64,000 bases of DNA. It comes from Cristatella mucedo. Its lineage: Eukaryota > Bryozoa > Phylactolaemata > Cristatellidae. This document shows positions 1 to 11,089 of this stretch, piece after piece. The stretch's first letter is position 1. Every line of letters starts with the position of its first letter. Where the stretch lies: the NCBI GenBank assembly GCA_009760855.2, contig WPIO01000007.1, forward strand, positions 3,600,001-3,664,000, read 5' to 3'. The position numbers were made by a program, and so were the translations under genes. A model generated the notes under the pieces. The model searched no databases. It was not told the DNA's origin and was given only the letters and a program-made list of their open reading frames with translations.

Positions 1-179
1 TACAAGAATGCACTTCAGCAAACTTCAAGTATGTATCGCGATCTACCAAGGTTCAACAAGTTGGGATACAAGTCATTGGTGTAGATTTGTTGCTTCCGGT
101 TTACGTTCTGGTTAGACGTGGTTTGCATAACCATTTTTTCTTTCATGCGGAAGTCGTCAGAACTTCTGATGCCAAAGTT

Positions 180-655
180 CTAACACATTTGTCTTTCACA
201 CAGTACCCTAAACACATACTCGTTTGTCGGAAAAACTTTACAAGTATTTTCTTGCCATTCACCGTTAAAGTGAAGGGATGTGACGTCAGCCGGGAGTGAG
301 TTCAAGGCTTTCGGAGCATACGAACTGAAGTCGTCGTTGCGACGGTCACGAGTTAAAAGCCTAGCTGCAGATTTAAGCATTAGCTGTATACAAAGGCAGT
401 AAGACCTCAAATTAGTAATTTTAAAAAGTCACGACGGGATATCGTAAATACACGGATCAGCTTTGCTGCCACATCCACTATCAAAGCATGCTCCCATAAT
501 TTGCAGCGATGCGTAGCTGAGTAGAGAAAATCAACAGTCGAGCTGGTGTTGGCATCTAGCGAAACGCCATTTTGGAGTAGAACACCCAGATTATTCGCAG
601 ACGCTGCAGGAGATATTTTGGCCGAGACTACGTATACGGTAAGGGTTACCAATTT
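180..655 (-). mobile_element. Degraded LINE (CR1/L2-type) 3' ORF fragment
   Basis: Minus-strand translation gives SPAASANNLGVLLQNGVSLD, then a stretch like VKSAYFQLHNIAKI…VTSRRDF, then DDFSSYAPKALNSLP. These line up with the thumb and C-terminal part of the younger LINE-A copies (ARNLGVIFQSDLSL; FSSYAPKAWNSLP). The segment between these blocks is deleted and there are many substitutions, so this is an old, inactive copy of a related subfamily. Confidence 0.7.
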
Positions 656-689
656 ATGAGTAAAGCCATTTTTTCCAAAGGCGTGTTAA

Positions 690-1755
690 CCTGGAGCAAT
701 GCAGTTAGCGCCGGACCTGCAAGAAACATCGATGCCTAACGAGATGGCGGCTCCAAAACCGATTTCGCGAACAGGCGTCGATGCTCTTAAGGTACGAAAG
801 AAAGAAACGGACGTCGGCGGCGCCTTCCTGGGACGTCGCGGGGGCTTTGGAGAGCTCCAACGATGGCGCACTCCTCGCCGACCACTTTTCGCGAAGCAAA
901 CGGACGAATCCGACCGACAGAGATCGCTTCATCGAGCCGCCTCGGTGGCTGCGCCGGTCGAAATTTCGCGGCCGCACCGCCCGGTCGGACGGCGCTGAGC
1001 CGCGGCGCGCGCCGAGCGTCAGACGACGTTTCTACCGTCAATGACCCACGACGACCCCGAGGCCGACTCGCAGGCGCGCCAGTTCGGCGCAGTGCGAAAC
1101 TGGCGCGCGAGCTCTGCTCGACAACATGCATCAGCCGGAAGGCTTGAAGGCGAGAAGCACCGGAAGCAGCAGGGTTTCGTCAGAAGCGGCTGCGCTCGCT
1201 CGCTCGCGCTCGGCGGCAGCGATGAGCTCGAGCGGCGGGCCTTTCGATGCGGCAGCTTTCGCCCCTTCAGCAAACGGCGGCCGCGCCGCTCGACGCCTGT
1301 CGGTACTCGAGAGATGGCGCCAAAGAGAGGCTGCGCAAGCGCGGACCGCAGGCTGTCATCTTATCTCGGACCGTCGAGGGAGGGAGAATAGCAGCTCCAC
1401 ATCGCGAGCGCCGCTTCAGGAGCAGCAAGATGCAGTGCCGCTTCGAGCGGCAGCGCGCTCGCCCGTCTGACTCAAGCGTGGCCGCCGGACGAGACCAAAC
1501 GACGCCCGCCAATCCTCTCCTTTAAGGCTTGGGTGATGAGGTTCCACTGGCGGCAATGCGTGACCAGCTGAGCGTAAAAGTCCGACCGAGTGGGAAAATT
1601 GGTATGGCGTCGTCTCTTGGCCGAACACTCGAGCACTCCGAGACTGGGTGAGACGAGCCGCGAGGAGGCGCGCAATGAACTTCTCCGGCCGGCACCTTCT
1701 CGACTTCAGGGCCGTCGCTGGTGACGTAGCAGCCACGAGTTTCGAGCCACAAGCT
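690..1755. other. CpG-rich stretch without recognised gene
   Basis: GC- and CpG-rich sequence with long open frames on both strands, as expected from base composition. No protein family, splice-bounded exon or repeat was recognised. It could be a promoter-type CpG island or the edge of an unidentified gene. Confidence 0.45.
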
Positions 1756-2394
1756 CGGCAGCTAATGCCTACGATAAAAAGGCTGTGCGCAGAGAGCCGG
1801 TTGCGCGTCGGTACATCGAGGCAAGCAAATAGTCCATCGCAAATAGTTTATCTTATTAAATAATATTTAATAGCAGTCCATCATATTAAATAAGCAAATA
1901 GTTCATCGTATTAAATTTCCCTAAAAAGAACAAGCATGTGAGTACGTACGCCTACGCGAACCACTAGTTTGTAGCGAAAATAGCTGCCCGGTACCTAGTG
2001 GGCCTTCCGAAAGCAGCTTGGACATTAATATTATAATAGGCATTTCCTTCTGCCCTTTCCCTTGAGATGTATGTAGAGCAATTCAAACCTCAAGGCGCGT
2101 TACCACTAACCATGTTATGCGCGTTCTATGCACTGTGTACGTTACTACTACCCATGCAGTCATGCTTCTGCCTTTACAGCATTTCACAAGTGTTAAGAGA
2201 TTAATTTCTCCGAGTGTGCTATGCAAATGTATTAATAGTATTATTTATTAAGGCTGCGATAGATCCGGTTTTTGCCGCGAGAGGCTAAAGCGTCTAAGCT
2301 ACGGTGAGGGCGTGGCATCGAAGCTTCTTGACTGAGTATACCCATAATTATTATGCTTATAACAATTATAACTCTAATCTTTTGTTCAGCATCC
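1756..2394. other. AT-rich intergenic sequence with short direct repeats
   Basis: No gene seen. Between about 1825 and 1912 a short AT-rich motif (GCAAATAGT-CATC-TATTAAAT) recurs three to four times with variations. Confidence 0.4.
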
Positions 2395-2697
2395 CAAAAG
2401 AATTTAACCTATCCTGGTTCTTTAGAGCTTGCTAAAATGAATCCATACGCAAGGATTAACGACATGCACGTAATCATGCTAAGACAAGAGCATACAAAAG
2501 TGAACAAGTATCGTACTTAGGCTAGCATGCTAAAGCTCATAAAGAAGACACTGCCGGCCACCGTTTATTAGAACCTAGGGCTAGTAATATGCACTGAATC
2601 ATGCGCACGCAAGCACGCGAAGCATACATGAACAGCAAAGCATAAGCTCACTGGGGCACAGGGAAAGCTGAGCGGAATAAATCATTCACGCGTGTAT
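2395..2697 (-). mobile_element. LINE-B 3'-UTR relic
   Basis: Shares ordered blocks with 21225–21480, 27640–28090 and 59860–60170, for example ACATGCAC…ATCATG, GCACGC-AGCATACA and AAGCTCACTGG. At 27640–28500 the same block continues into a recognisable LINE C-terminal ORF on the minus strand, which gives the orientation. It is interrupted at 2698 by a plus-strand LINE-A 3' end. Confidence 0.55.
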
Positions 2698-3132
2698 CGC
2701 TTTTCGGAATCCAACAGTCTACCAATACCTCGTACAAACCTCAAATCCTTTGGAGACCGTGCATTTAGTTCGTACGCTCCCCCAAAGCCTGGAACTCGCT
2801 CCCGACTTGCGTCACGACATACCCTGACTTGACCACATTTAAAAAGAACTTGAAAACACATCTATTTAGGACAGCATTCAGTAGGTCCCTGTGATTTGTC
2901 CTTCATGGGCTTATGCGTGCTGACACTGTGCATGCTGCCACTAACCACACTTGCATGCTGACCCTGTGCATGTCACCCCTAAACATGTTATTCATGTTGT
3001 TTATCAAGCACCATATTACTCACCATTCAATCGCGCTTCCCTTTGCAGCAAATGTAAAGCGCGTAGAAAGAGATTGAGTTATCTGAGGGCGCTTTATCAA
3101 TTGCATTATTATTATTATTATTATTATTATTA
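2698..3132 (+). mobile_element. LINE-A, 5'-truncated 3' end with (TTA)n tail
   Basis: Begins abruptly at the segment encoding RFSESNSL, includes the degraded SYAP-AWNSLP and TFKKNLKTHLFRTAF region and the full 3' UTR, and ends with the hairpin tail GCGCGTAGAAAGAGATTGAG and (ATT)n at about 3106–3132. Abrupt 5' truncation and a microsatellite tail are typical of target-primed reverse transcription. Confidence 0.85.
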
Positions 3133-3936
3133 CTTGTGTGCGTGCTTTGCTTATTGGCACTGACGAAGGTTTAATATATATATATAATATTGCAACGCCA
3201 GTAAGATATTGGTCGCTTGCACTACCGTGTTTATTGGCCCACATACTTATTTCACGGTCTTACGTAATTTTCGTTCACAGGCCTTGGCCATGTGCTCTAC
3301 GAAGCTGCCGTCCCGTATGGGCCTTCCCTAAGAGGGCCACCAGGGTGGTAGCGAGACTTTCCATGTCATCTGGTGACTCGACAGAATGCCTCCTGAGTAC
3401 AAATACATCTGTTTTGGTTAAACTGGAAGAAACATTCGTCTCGTGATATATATAGCGTCCCGTTGACGCTGCACGCGAGGCTCCTGTACCTGTGGAGAGC
3501 TTGCTCGCGCAGCGTTCTGCCGCCGCCTCGACGGATGCTGCAGACGGTACCGCTAAACCACCGTTGCTACGCGGGTGGATTGGGAGGGTAAATCCTGCTG
3601 TGCGCTTGTTCTCGCTGACGCTGTATTAGCAGCGCTTGACCAGATTATCATAGCATAGCGGACGACCAGATTATCACTCGCGCACGGATTACCGCAGCGT
3701 TTCACCGACTGCTGCGGGCTATTCTTGTGCTTTGGGTTTTAGCCCGACGGCGGCGGCGGCGGCGGCGAGGGGCGGCGGCGGGGGCGGGGAGGGGGAGGTG
3801 CTCGCTCGCACTTCACTACATTGATAGTGGGTTCGAGGCAGCGATGAAAGTTGCTAGGATTCCTCTATCGCTGGGTGTATGGAATGAAGCCGTTGCTGCT
3901 GAATCAACTGCTCTTGCTCGCTTCCTTGTGCGTGTG
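3133..3936. other. Intergenic sequence with GGC/G-rich tract
   Basis: No gene recognised. At 3748–3801 a (CGG)n run passes into GGGGCGGGGAGGGGGAGG, a G-rich tract able to form G-quadruplexes. A short TATATATATA run lies near 3174–3186. Confidence 0.4.
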
Positions 3937-4088
3937 TGTCTCTCCGTCTGTAATTCCACAAAGCCGCGAGGACAAAGTGGATGAAATGCTGGAGAGTTTT
4001 TGTATAGCTCGCAAAGAGCCTATGCCTCTTTCGGTGCATGTACCGTAGCCAACGGACCTCAGCTCAAGCAACAAAGAGAAAGTGAGAA
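3937..4088 (-). mobile_element. LINE-C 3'-end fragment
   Basis: Reverse complement of the 3' block also seen at 24735, 39725, 46542 and 60200. It contains the shared strings CTCCGTCTGTAA-TCCACAAAGCC and GGAGAGTTTTTGTATAG. Diverged from the others. Confidence 0.6.
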
Positions 4089-4599
4089 GTTTATCTGAGT
4101 GGCGAGGGCAGTCGAGGAAGTGCGTCGAATGGAAGCAGCACTTCAGAATGGCTCGAAAGGATGTGCCACAGTCGACAGAAGAGAGCGCGTGTCTTTGCGT
4201 AAGGTTAATTAGCAGATCAGAGGTTTTTTATCTTCAACTAGATGACCACGTATGAGGAGTTCTATGTTGACATTCCCTGCGATTGATATCGCTTAAAGAG
4301 TTGGGCCGGTCGAAATTTTAGACTCGTAGCGAAAGATGAAGGCAGCCTTCATAGTTTGTGGAGAAGTCCCTCTTGCGGAGCGACAGAGCACGTCGCTCTC
4401 TGATGAGTATCGGCCCGCTACGAATGACTCGTAGCTAACGAATCTTTGCCACAGGACTCCTTTATTCGTTCCAGGCGTTCATACTGCTTGGCCACTTCTA
4501 GCTTCAATTTCTTAAAGGAAAAAGCCCCTCGTCGTCGGATGGCTGCTTAAAGCCGCTCATTACGGTTCTTTCTCTTCGCAGGCTGTCCTCCTCTTCGGG
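4089..4599. other. Unassigned intergenic sequence
   Basis: No gene, repeat family or strong structure recognised. Confidence 0.3.
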
Positions 4600-5014
4600 C
4601 CAGCAGCCCTTTCGAAAAGCAGCCGACTGACTTGCACTTCCGGCGTCGCGAGCCGAGTACTCGAGAAAGCGGGAGCGACGTGCGAAGAGCTGCTTTAATC
4701 GGTCTCCTTTCGCATACGACTCCCAGCTAACGAGCTTGAATCAGCGTACACGCGCGGCCTTGACCTTCCTTCACCAAACAGCACGCAGACGCCTCACCAC
4801 ACCGCCCGCGCTCGATGCGCAGCCGCAACGGATGAGGGAATCGGGCGAGGGCAGCGGCGGCGCGGCGGTGTCGAGTGCGCTGATTGGCCGGCTCCCTCGG
4901 CTGATCCTCCGCGCCGTCTCTTGAATGGGCGACGCTTGACAGTTGCGTCTAGCTCGTCTGTACCGGTTAGATGCCCGGGCTTTCGCTAATGTCGCGAGCG
5001 CGGACGCGCGAGCG

Positions 5015-5047
<33 letters not shown>

Positions 5048-5560
5048 CCGATGGCGCGCAGTTATCGGATATGCCCCTTCGGTTTCTCCAGTCTTCGTCC
5101 TTCCGAGTGCGTACAGTAGGGAATATGCTAGGTGGGCGCTAGCGAGCCACGCACAGCAGTCGTCGCGCCTTGCTGCGGTCGGAGAGTCGCCCACTCAACT
5201 CACAAGCGACGTCGCAGGCGCGGCGTACGAGGCACCCCAGTTCACCGCGTGCGCTCGCGCGCGCGGGCCGGTAATTGCGTATGCGAAAATAATGCGGTTC
5301 GCGGTGAGCCAGAGCTGCGCGTGGCGTCAGCACGAGTCGGTGCGGCGGGACCGAGCAAACCGTTCATTTCGACCGCAGCGACGCGCATTAGGGGTAGATA
5401 ATGAGCGACCGCTCGCTGCTGCTCCATCTGAATTATTAGATATTCCCTAGCGTGGTCGGCCACAGCTTAGCGAACTGGCCGCTCGATCCCGCGTGCGAGC
5501 GAGCGTTGCGTCGCGTGCGCGAGCCTCTAGAGATGAATATCGGTAGGACGAAGAACCTCG
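4600..5560. other. CpG-rich stretch with (AG)n tract
   Basis: GC/CpG-rich sequence with long overlapping open frames on both strands and no recognisable protein. It includes an (AG)n run at 5017–5046. Possible promoter island, but no initiator or exon could be supported. Confidence 0.4.
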
Positions 5561-5790
5561 AGGGGCCATCAGCAGTTTTGAGAGCAGCTGCTGCAACACA
5601 AAATGGTAACCTCCCTCATGCCCAGCCGAGCGGAAGGCAATGGCAGCAGCAACAACAGCTGCAAGCAGCAGCAACAGAGGCGACGGCGGGAGCAGTGTGT
5701 AGTAAACAGCGTTAGTCCTGGTCATTATGCGGCTGGCGCCTATCCTTCGTTTTTACTAGGTACGCACGACACCGACATCGCGTTTGCTTA

Positions 5791-7850
5791 CAATAATAAT
5801 CACAATGCATTTGATATAGCACCCTCGGAGAACTCGAATCTCTTTTAGGGACTTTAAATTTGCTGCAAAAGGAGCGCGATCGAATGGTTAGTGGTAGCAT
5901 GCTCAATAAACAAAAAGAACAACATGGTTAGGGGCGACATGCTCAGGGTCAGCATGCAAATTTCGTAAGCAGCAGCACGCACAGTGTCAGCACACATAAG
6001 CACATAAAAGACGAATCACTGGAACCCACTAAATGCTGTGATAAATAGGTGCATTTTAGTTTCTTTTTTATCGCGGTCAAGTCAGGAGATGTCACGACGC
6101 TGGTCGAGAGTGAGTTCCAGTGTCTTTATAGGAGCGGTAGAAGGGAGACTGGGCTGAAGTTGCTAAAGTTCTCTTGGTCTATTGTGGCTTTTTTGGGTAG
6201 TGGTCTTACTACAGCCTTTTTGAAAGGTGCTGGGACATGACCTGAAGCTAATGACATATTTTTTCTGTTAGTTATGCATGGCAGCAGCAGATCAATGCAT
6301 CGTAGAAGCAAGACAGTTTGAAGAGGGCCCAGAGGACTAGTTGTCTTCTTTGAATGGGATATGAACTTGAAAATACAGGACGAGCTCACTAGTGACCTCC
6401 TCGAATGAAGACATTGAGGTGTTGCAAGGAATTGAGGGACGGGATCCCAGGGAGTATGCTGCCATCTTAGGGATTATCTCCCTGATCTTGTCTCTCTTGT
6501 TGACAAAGAGGCTAGAGAAGCAATCAGCTAGATCATCACATGGATCACTAGGTAAGGAGCTAATATGGGGAGCGGTTGAGGAAATGGTTGATCGTCGATA
6601 TCAAGATTTTTGGATTTTGCAGTTGTCATTCAACAGTGTTTTTATAGAAGCTAAACTTGGTCTTTGCTAGGATCGATTGGTACGATCTAATGTAAGATAT
6701 CTCCGTCTGTAACTCCACAAAGCCATAAGACTATGTGGGCGTTACGCAGGAGAGTTTTGTATAGCGCACTCACAGCCTAAGCGACTTTCGGTACGCATTC
6801 TGTAACCAACAGACTTCGATCTAAAGTAGTCCTCGCATGCCTGTCGATGGGCAGTCCTGATCTTGTGTATGTTTTTTCAAGCTTGCACGTAGTAGACCTA
6901 GCTAGTTTAGTGTCTCTGGTAAACCGTACGCCGTCTAGGTGAGGGAGCACAGTGCGCTTAGTCAGAGGTGCAAACTCGTCGAGCATGTCAGCTAGTGTCC
7001 TGTTGAGGCAATCTATCAATGATGACAGGTCGGAAGGAGGACTGAGCAGCCGAGGCGAAGCAGATATTCTCGCACGGACAGCATTGATGTCAAGGGTCTT
7101 GAGGTTTCGCGATTTACAGGTGATTTTAGATGAAGAGAAAGAGGGCACACGTTGTAGACTAAATTAGATTTGCATGTGGTCAGATAAGCAGGATTTGGTA
7201 GTAATTGGTGATGACAACGTGCAGTTGTATGAGAAAATTTGGTCGAGTGTGTGACCCTCGATGTGAGTAGGGCCACGCACATGAGCCACAAGAGACGATG
7301 AGTTAGTCAGTGCACGAAATTCAGTGCTAAAGGCGTCAGATGAGTTATCAAAATGAATGTTGAAATCACCCATAATGAGGAAAGATCGATTTCTGGCTCA
7401 CAGAATTGAAATGAGATCAGTGAAATCTGAGATAAAAGAGGACTTTGAACCTGGTAGGCGATAGACTACCGCCACCATCATGAGCTTGTTGTCGGGAAAA
7501 TTCAAGACAATAGGTTCGAAAGACTGCTTCGAGGGTACTTCAAATGGCTTGAAGTCAAATTTCGAGAACGTAATAATAGCAACTCCACCTCCAGTTTTGA
7601 TTAATCTAAGGATTTGAAAGAATGAGAAACCAGCAAGAAAAGTGTCTTTAATTGTCAGTCATTTTACGGATTGTAGCCAAATTTCAGTCAAGGCGAGCAG
7701 GTCGTGACCTTTTTCAGAAGTAAGGTCGCTTATTACTAGGAGTTTATTGCACATCGAGCGAGGATTCCAGAGAAAAGCGTTAAATTGGGTCGCCGGAGTT
7801 AAAACAATATTAGCTGATTTACCAGCCTCATTTGTATGGCGGCCGAAATA
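5791..7850 (-). mobile_element. LINE-A copy with internal deletion of the RT core
   Basis: Read on the minus strand, 7850–7164 encodes APE-type endonuclease pieces (LWNPRSMCNK, MGDFNIHFDNSSDAF, GHTLDQIFSYNCT). 7150–6400 holds the linker (KTLDINAVRARIS, DEFAPLTKRT). 6390–6126 holds the start of the RT ([13 protein letters not shown]…FSPVSLLP). At about 6122 the sequence jumps directly to the C-terminal/3'-UTR part and ends at the hairpin tail and (ATT)n near 5791. RT motifs A–D are therefore missing. Several stops and frameshifts; inactive. Confidence 0.85.
6690..6816 (-). mobile_element. LINE-C 3' fragment inserted into LINE-A
   Basis: A 127-bp insertion that splits the LINE-A linker and is flanked by the 7-bp duplication CGATCTA (6683–6689 and 6817–6823). 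The sequence matches the LINE-C 3' block (CTCCGTCTGTAACTCCACAA; CCTAAGCGACTTTCGGTA). Confidence 0.8.
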
Positions 7851-7914
7851 CAAAATAATGATATTAATATTTGTATATGTAATATATATAATATAATATA
7901 TATATATAATAATT

Positions 7915-7975
7915 GTATAACATTTGTATAGCGCCACAGCAAACTTAATCTCTTTCTAGGCACTTTACACATGCT
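7915..7975 (-). repeat. Solitary LINE/SINE1 3' hairpin tail
   Basis: Reverse complement of the shared tail (AGTGCCTAGAAAGAGATTAA…GGCGCTATAC), preceded on the plus strand by an AT-rich (TA)n run. Body not recognisable. Confidence 0.65.
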
Positions 7976-8559
7976 GTACAGAAATTATTACCAAACGGTT
8001 GGTGGTAGTCGTACGCTCAGTCCGAAGGCGTTGACCTTGGCGGTAAATTTAGGCGTACGGCGGGAGGACAGTTTCGTCATCTGCGTACTTTCTGAAGTCA
8101 TTAGATGCCGTCCTGAAATTCACTTCGAAAAGCCAGCGCACCGGGCGAATGGAGGCACAGCGGCAAGTACGAGCGGCCGCTGGGCGCTCGCAACGGATGA
8201 CCCGAGGTGAAAAGGGTAAAAAGAGAACGCGAGTGGTCGTCTGTTCAGGTCAATGATCCTATTGTTCGGCATCGATGAGTCCTATTGTTCGGCATCGATT
8301 GAGTAGCCTTCTGTCCGACGACGCAACACCGGGACGGGTCGGGTCGTCGGGCTGTGGGCTCGCATTTGCCGCATACGCTCTATTCTGTTTGCCGCATACG
8401 TTTCGGGGCAGGCTTGAGAAGGTCGATGTACCTATACACACTGTGCGTCGAGTCAACTAGCAGGTCGTAGCAGCCGGGCCAACGTCAAACTGCGTGGGTG
8501 AGGCGAGTCGTCTTAACTGATGCTATATTAGCTCTTCACAGTCTCACAAATATTTGAGT
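7976..8559. other. Unassigned intergenic sequence
   Basis: No gene recognised. The string TCCTATTGTTCGGCATCGAT is repeated in tandem at about 8255–8300. Confidence 0.35.
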
Positions 8560-8722
8560 TCTTTGAAGCGTTTCGCGAGGCCTCGACGTTCGACCTTCGA
8601 CCTCGACGTTGGAGCCAGCCAGCACGGCTTCTCGAGAATGCTCCCAAACTGAAGCTAGCACGAAGCGGCGCTGATTTGCACGCTTCATTTACAGCTTGCG
8701 TAAAGCGCCGACGAAGAGACTT

Positions 8723-8723
<1 letters not shown>

Positions 8724-8808
<85 letters not shown>
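8724..8808 (+). repeat. (CT)n microsatellite
   Basis: About 85 bp of uninterrupted CT dinucleotides, directly followed by a short GAGAGCGCTATACAAATG string like the end of SINE1. Confidence 0.98.
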
Positions 8809-8811
<3 letters not shown>

Positions 8812-10170
8812 AGCGCTATACAAATGTACTACTGCTATTATTACTAGAGCGTTCGCACGACTTCGTCGCGAAGACGGGGCGCGCGCCCGCGCTCCGGCGC
8901 GTGCAGTTTTTGCGAACCAATGGGAAAGCAGCTACTGGCTGCTCAGAGATTTTACAAGCGGCCGATTCGATCATCTGCGCTCGGCGAGCCGCCCGCGCGC
9001 GAACGCCCTCTGCAGTTGCGACGCCGCACATTGTCGACTCGGAAAGCTGGCCTAGTGCCCTTTCTTTCCTCCGATTTTCCCGCGATGGCCGCCTGCCGGA
9101 CGTCCGCCGCGCGAAGATCCTAGCGATTCGATTGGCTCGAGCGAGTCCGGCGCGGATTCGATCTGCCCCGCAGCGTGCCGGCCGCCCGCGGCGCCGCCAA
9201 GCCTCGCAGAGCTGCCGCGGCTAGCGCTCGTCGCCTAGGTCGGCAGAGGGGCCGCCGGGGCGGCGGCGGCGGCCATTTGGTAGGAAGACGAGCGAGTGGA
9301 CCAGACCGGGGCGTCGCCGTCGGGCCGAGCCGTCAGCGTTCGGCAGCCGCGGCGTCAAGGTGCACATGCCTACCGGCTAGCGCCGTGTGTCACAGCAGCA
9401 CTTGTCAGCTTTGTAGGCTAGGCGAGCCTTCGGGCGGTGCCATCTGGCTGCGAGCGAGCGAATTAAGCCAATTATTGGGGAACCTCGCGGTCGCAGCCGT
9501 GCCAATGAGCGGGAACCGGACGAAGGTCGCGAGCTAATGGAATTAGTAGGAGCGGCGGTGGCGGCGCGTCGAGCTGCTGTCGCGGTTGCGGCGCTAACCG
9601 GCGACCGCCACTCGGGAGTGCGACCGGAAGGGGAGCGATAGTCCGCAGGTGGCTATCGACGCGCGCGCGCCCGCCCGCGCGCGCCCGCAAGTCGCGGCGA
9701 TAAAGATCGGAGCGAGCGAGGCGAAGCGGCGACGAACAATTGCGGCGTCCGTCCGCGAGGCCCGCGCGAGCCGGCGCCCCGCTCTAAAATGGGCGGTGCT
9801 TCACACTTTTCCCGAAACCCTTTCCCGGCCGGATGGGGCGACAGAGTGCAGCGGTAGAGCTCGCGCCGGTCGGGCGCGTCGGCGGCGGAGGCGCGGTCTG
9901 CGGCCGGACGGATTCGCTTCGGCCGGCCGGCCGGCCGGCCGGCAGCAGTCGGCCCGTGCGACGGATACGTCGACGTACGTCCCACCCACCACGTCCTGGC
10001 GGAACTGCGGCTCCGGCGAACTGGGCCACTTCGCCCGTAGGAAGAAGAGCGACTCTTGCGGCAGGCGCGCGCGCACGGAGCGTCAGCTGCACGAACGCGC
10101 CGCTTCGGCGGCTCCTGCCTGCACTGCTGACATCCGTTGGCCGCAAACGCCGCCGCGCACGGAGCGCCCG

Positions 10171-10205
10171 CTGCGCCAGTGCGTCCTAGCGACGCACTGG
10201 CGCAG
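10171..10205. other. Perfect 15-bp stem-loop
   Basis: CTGCGCCAGTGCGTC, loop CTAGC, then the exact reverse complement. GC-rich and located at the right edge of the CpG island. Confidence 0.9.
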
Positions 10206-10361
10206 CTGGCGCCACGGAGCTGCGGCCGACAGGGTGGGGTAGGCGCGGCAGAAATGCGCGACGGCATGCCAACAGTAGTATATAGAGTGCGGCAGCGATG
10301 CGCGATCCCCGTAAATCGATACACAGGCACCGCGTTCATAGCGTAGAGCGGTCCATTAGAC

Positions 10362-10546
10362 CAGCGGTTCTCAACCTATGGGTAGCGACCCTTTTGGGAG
10401 TCGAATGACCCTTTCACAGGGGTCGCCTAAGACCATCGGTAAACGCGTATTTCCACTTGTACACAATAATTTTAGGGTTGGGGGTCGCCACAGCACGAGG
10501 AACTGTGTTAAAAGGTCGCGAGCATTAGGAAGGTTGAGAACCTCTG
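10362..10546. mobile_element. SPIN-like non-autonomous hAT element
   Basis: A 185-bp element with 16-bp inverted termini, CAGCGGTTCTCAACCT and AGGTTGAGAACCTCTG (one mismatch). It is flanked by the perfect 8-bp duplication CATTAGAC (10354–10361, 10547–10554), diagnostic of hAT transposition. Internal blocks such as GACCCTTTCACAGGGGTCGC and CCTAAGACCATCGG near the left end and GGTTGGGGGTCGCCACA near the right end agree with what I remember of the SPIN family, known for repeated horizontal transfer among animals. No transposase remains. Confidence 0.9.
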
Positions 10547-10917
10547 CATTAGACAGCCACAGATAGCTACGAGTGTACTGCACCGACCTCGTACGACTCA
10601 TTTCGAAATTGCGAAGCACGTCTGACTATAGATTGTATGAGCTGGGCTGTGCATGTCGCCTAACCGTAGATTTGTAAATAGCCAGTTCCTAATTAATATA
10701 CTTCGGAGACCGGGAATACAGTCAGCCCCCGACTTACGACGGTTCGACTTAAGAATTTCGGAGGTACAAGCTCACGCAAAAAATTGAAATTCCAAATATA
10801 CCCAAGAAGACTTTCAAAATTCGTACTGGTCAGTAGTTTGACACTGCCGCAAAAAGTATGGTGGAAATGCCGTCTGAAAGCTCTGTATTGTGGGTACTGA
10901 GGGCTATCTCTGAATTA

Positions 10918-11037
10918 TTCGTTTAAGGTGCTCGCCCCGACCAAGGTCTGGCAGATGTCGTGGGCTCGAGCCCCGTAGCATATATGAAGCACCTGAAAAG
11001 AGATTAAGTCCTCTTAAGACGATATACAAATCAATAA
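10918..11037 (+). mobile_element. SINE1 nested in Tigger-like element
   Basis: Has the tRNA-like part (TTAAGGTGCTCGCC…GGGCTCGAGCCCC) and the tail (AGCACCTGAAAAGAGATTAA…CGATATACAAAT), and lacks the first few bases of the family. It lies wholly inside the 10719–11160 element. Confidence 0.85.
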
Positions 11038-11089
11038 TATATATATATCGAATATATATATATATATATCGAATATATATATATATATT
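11036..11089. repeat. (TA)n microsatellite
   Basis: TA/AT runs broken by two TATCGAA interruptions, grown from the tail of the nested SINE1. Confidence 0.95.

Larger units (their letters stand above)
8560..10350. promoter_or_regulatory. CpG island, candidate promoter region
   Basis: The most CpG-dense part of the window (strongest 8870–10260). It contains (CGCG) and CCGG-repeat runs (9655–9690, 9918–9940), a GCGGCGGCGGCCATTTTGG-like element near 9262, and TATATAGAG near 10279. Long open frames occur on both strands simultaneously and look compositional. No exon or family match could be supported; the promoter role is inference from composition. Confidence 0.45.

Noticed and set aside
9649..10339. 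Long open frames on both strands of the CpG island (up to 228 codons)
   Set aside because: Frames are open on both strands at once, rich in Arg, Ala, Pro and Ser, with no domain or splice pattern. This is expected from GC-rich sequence.
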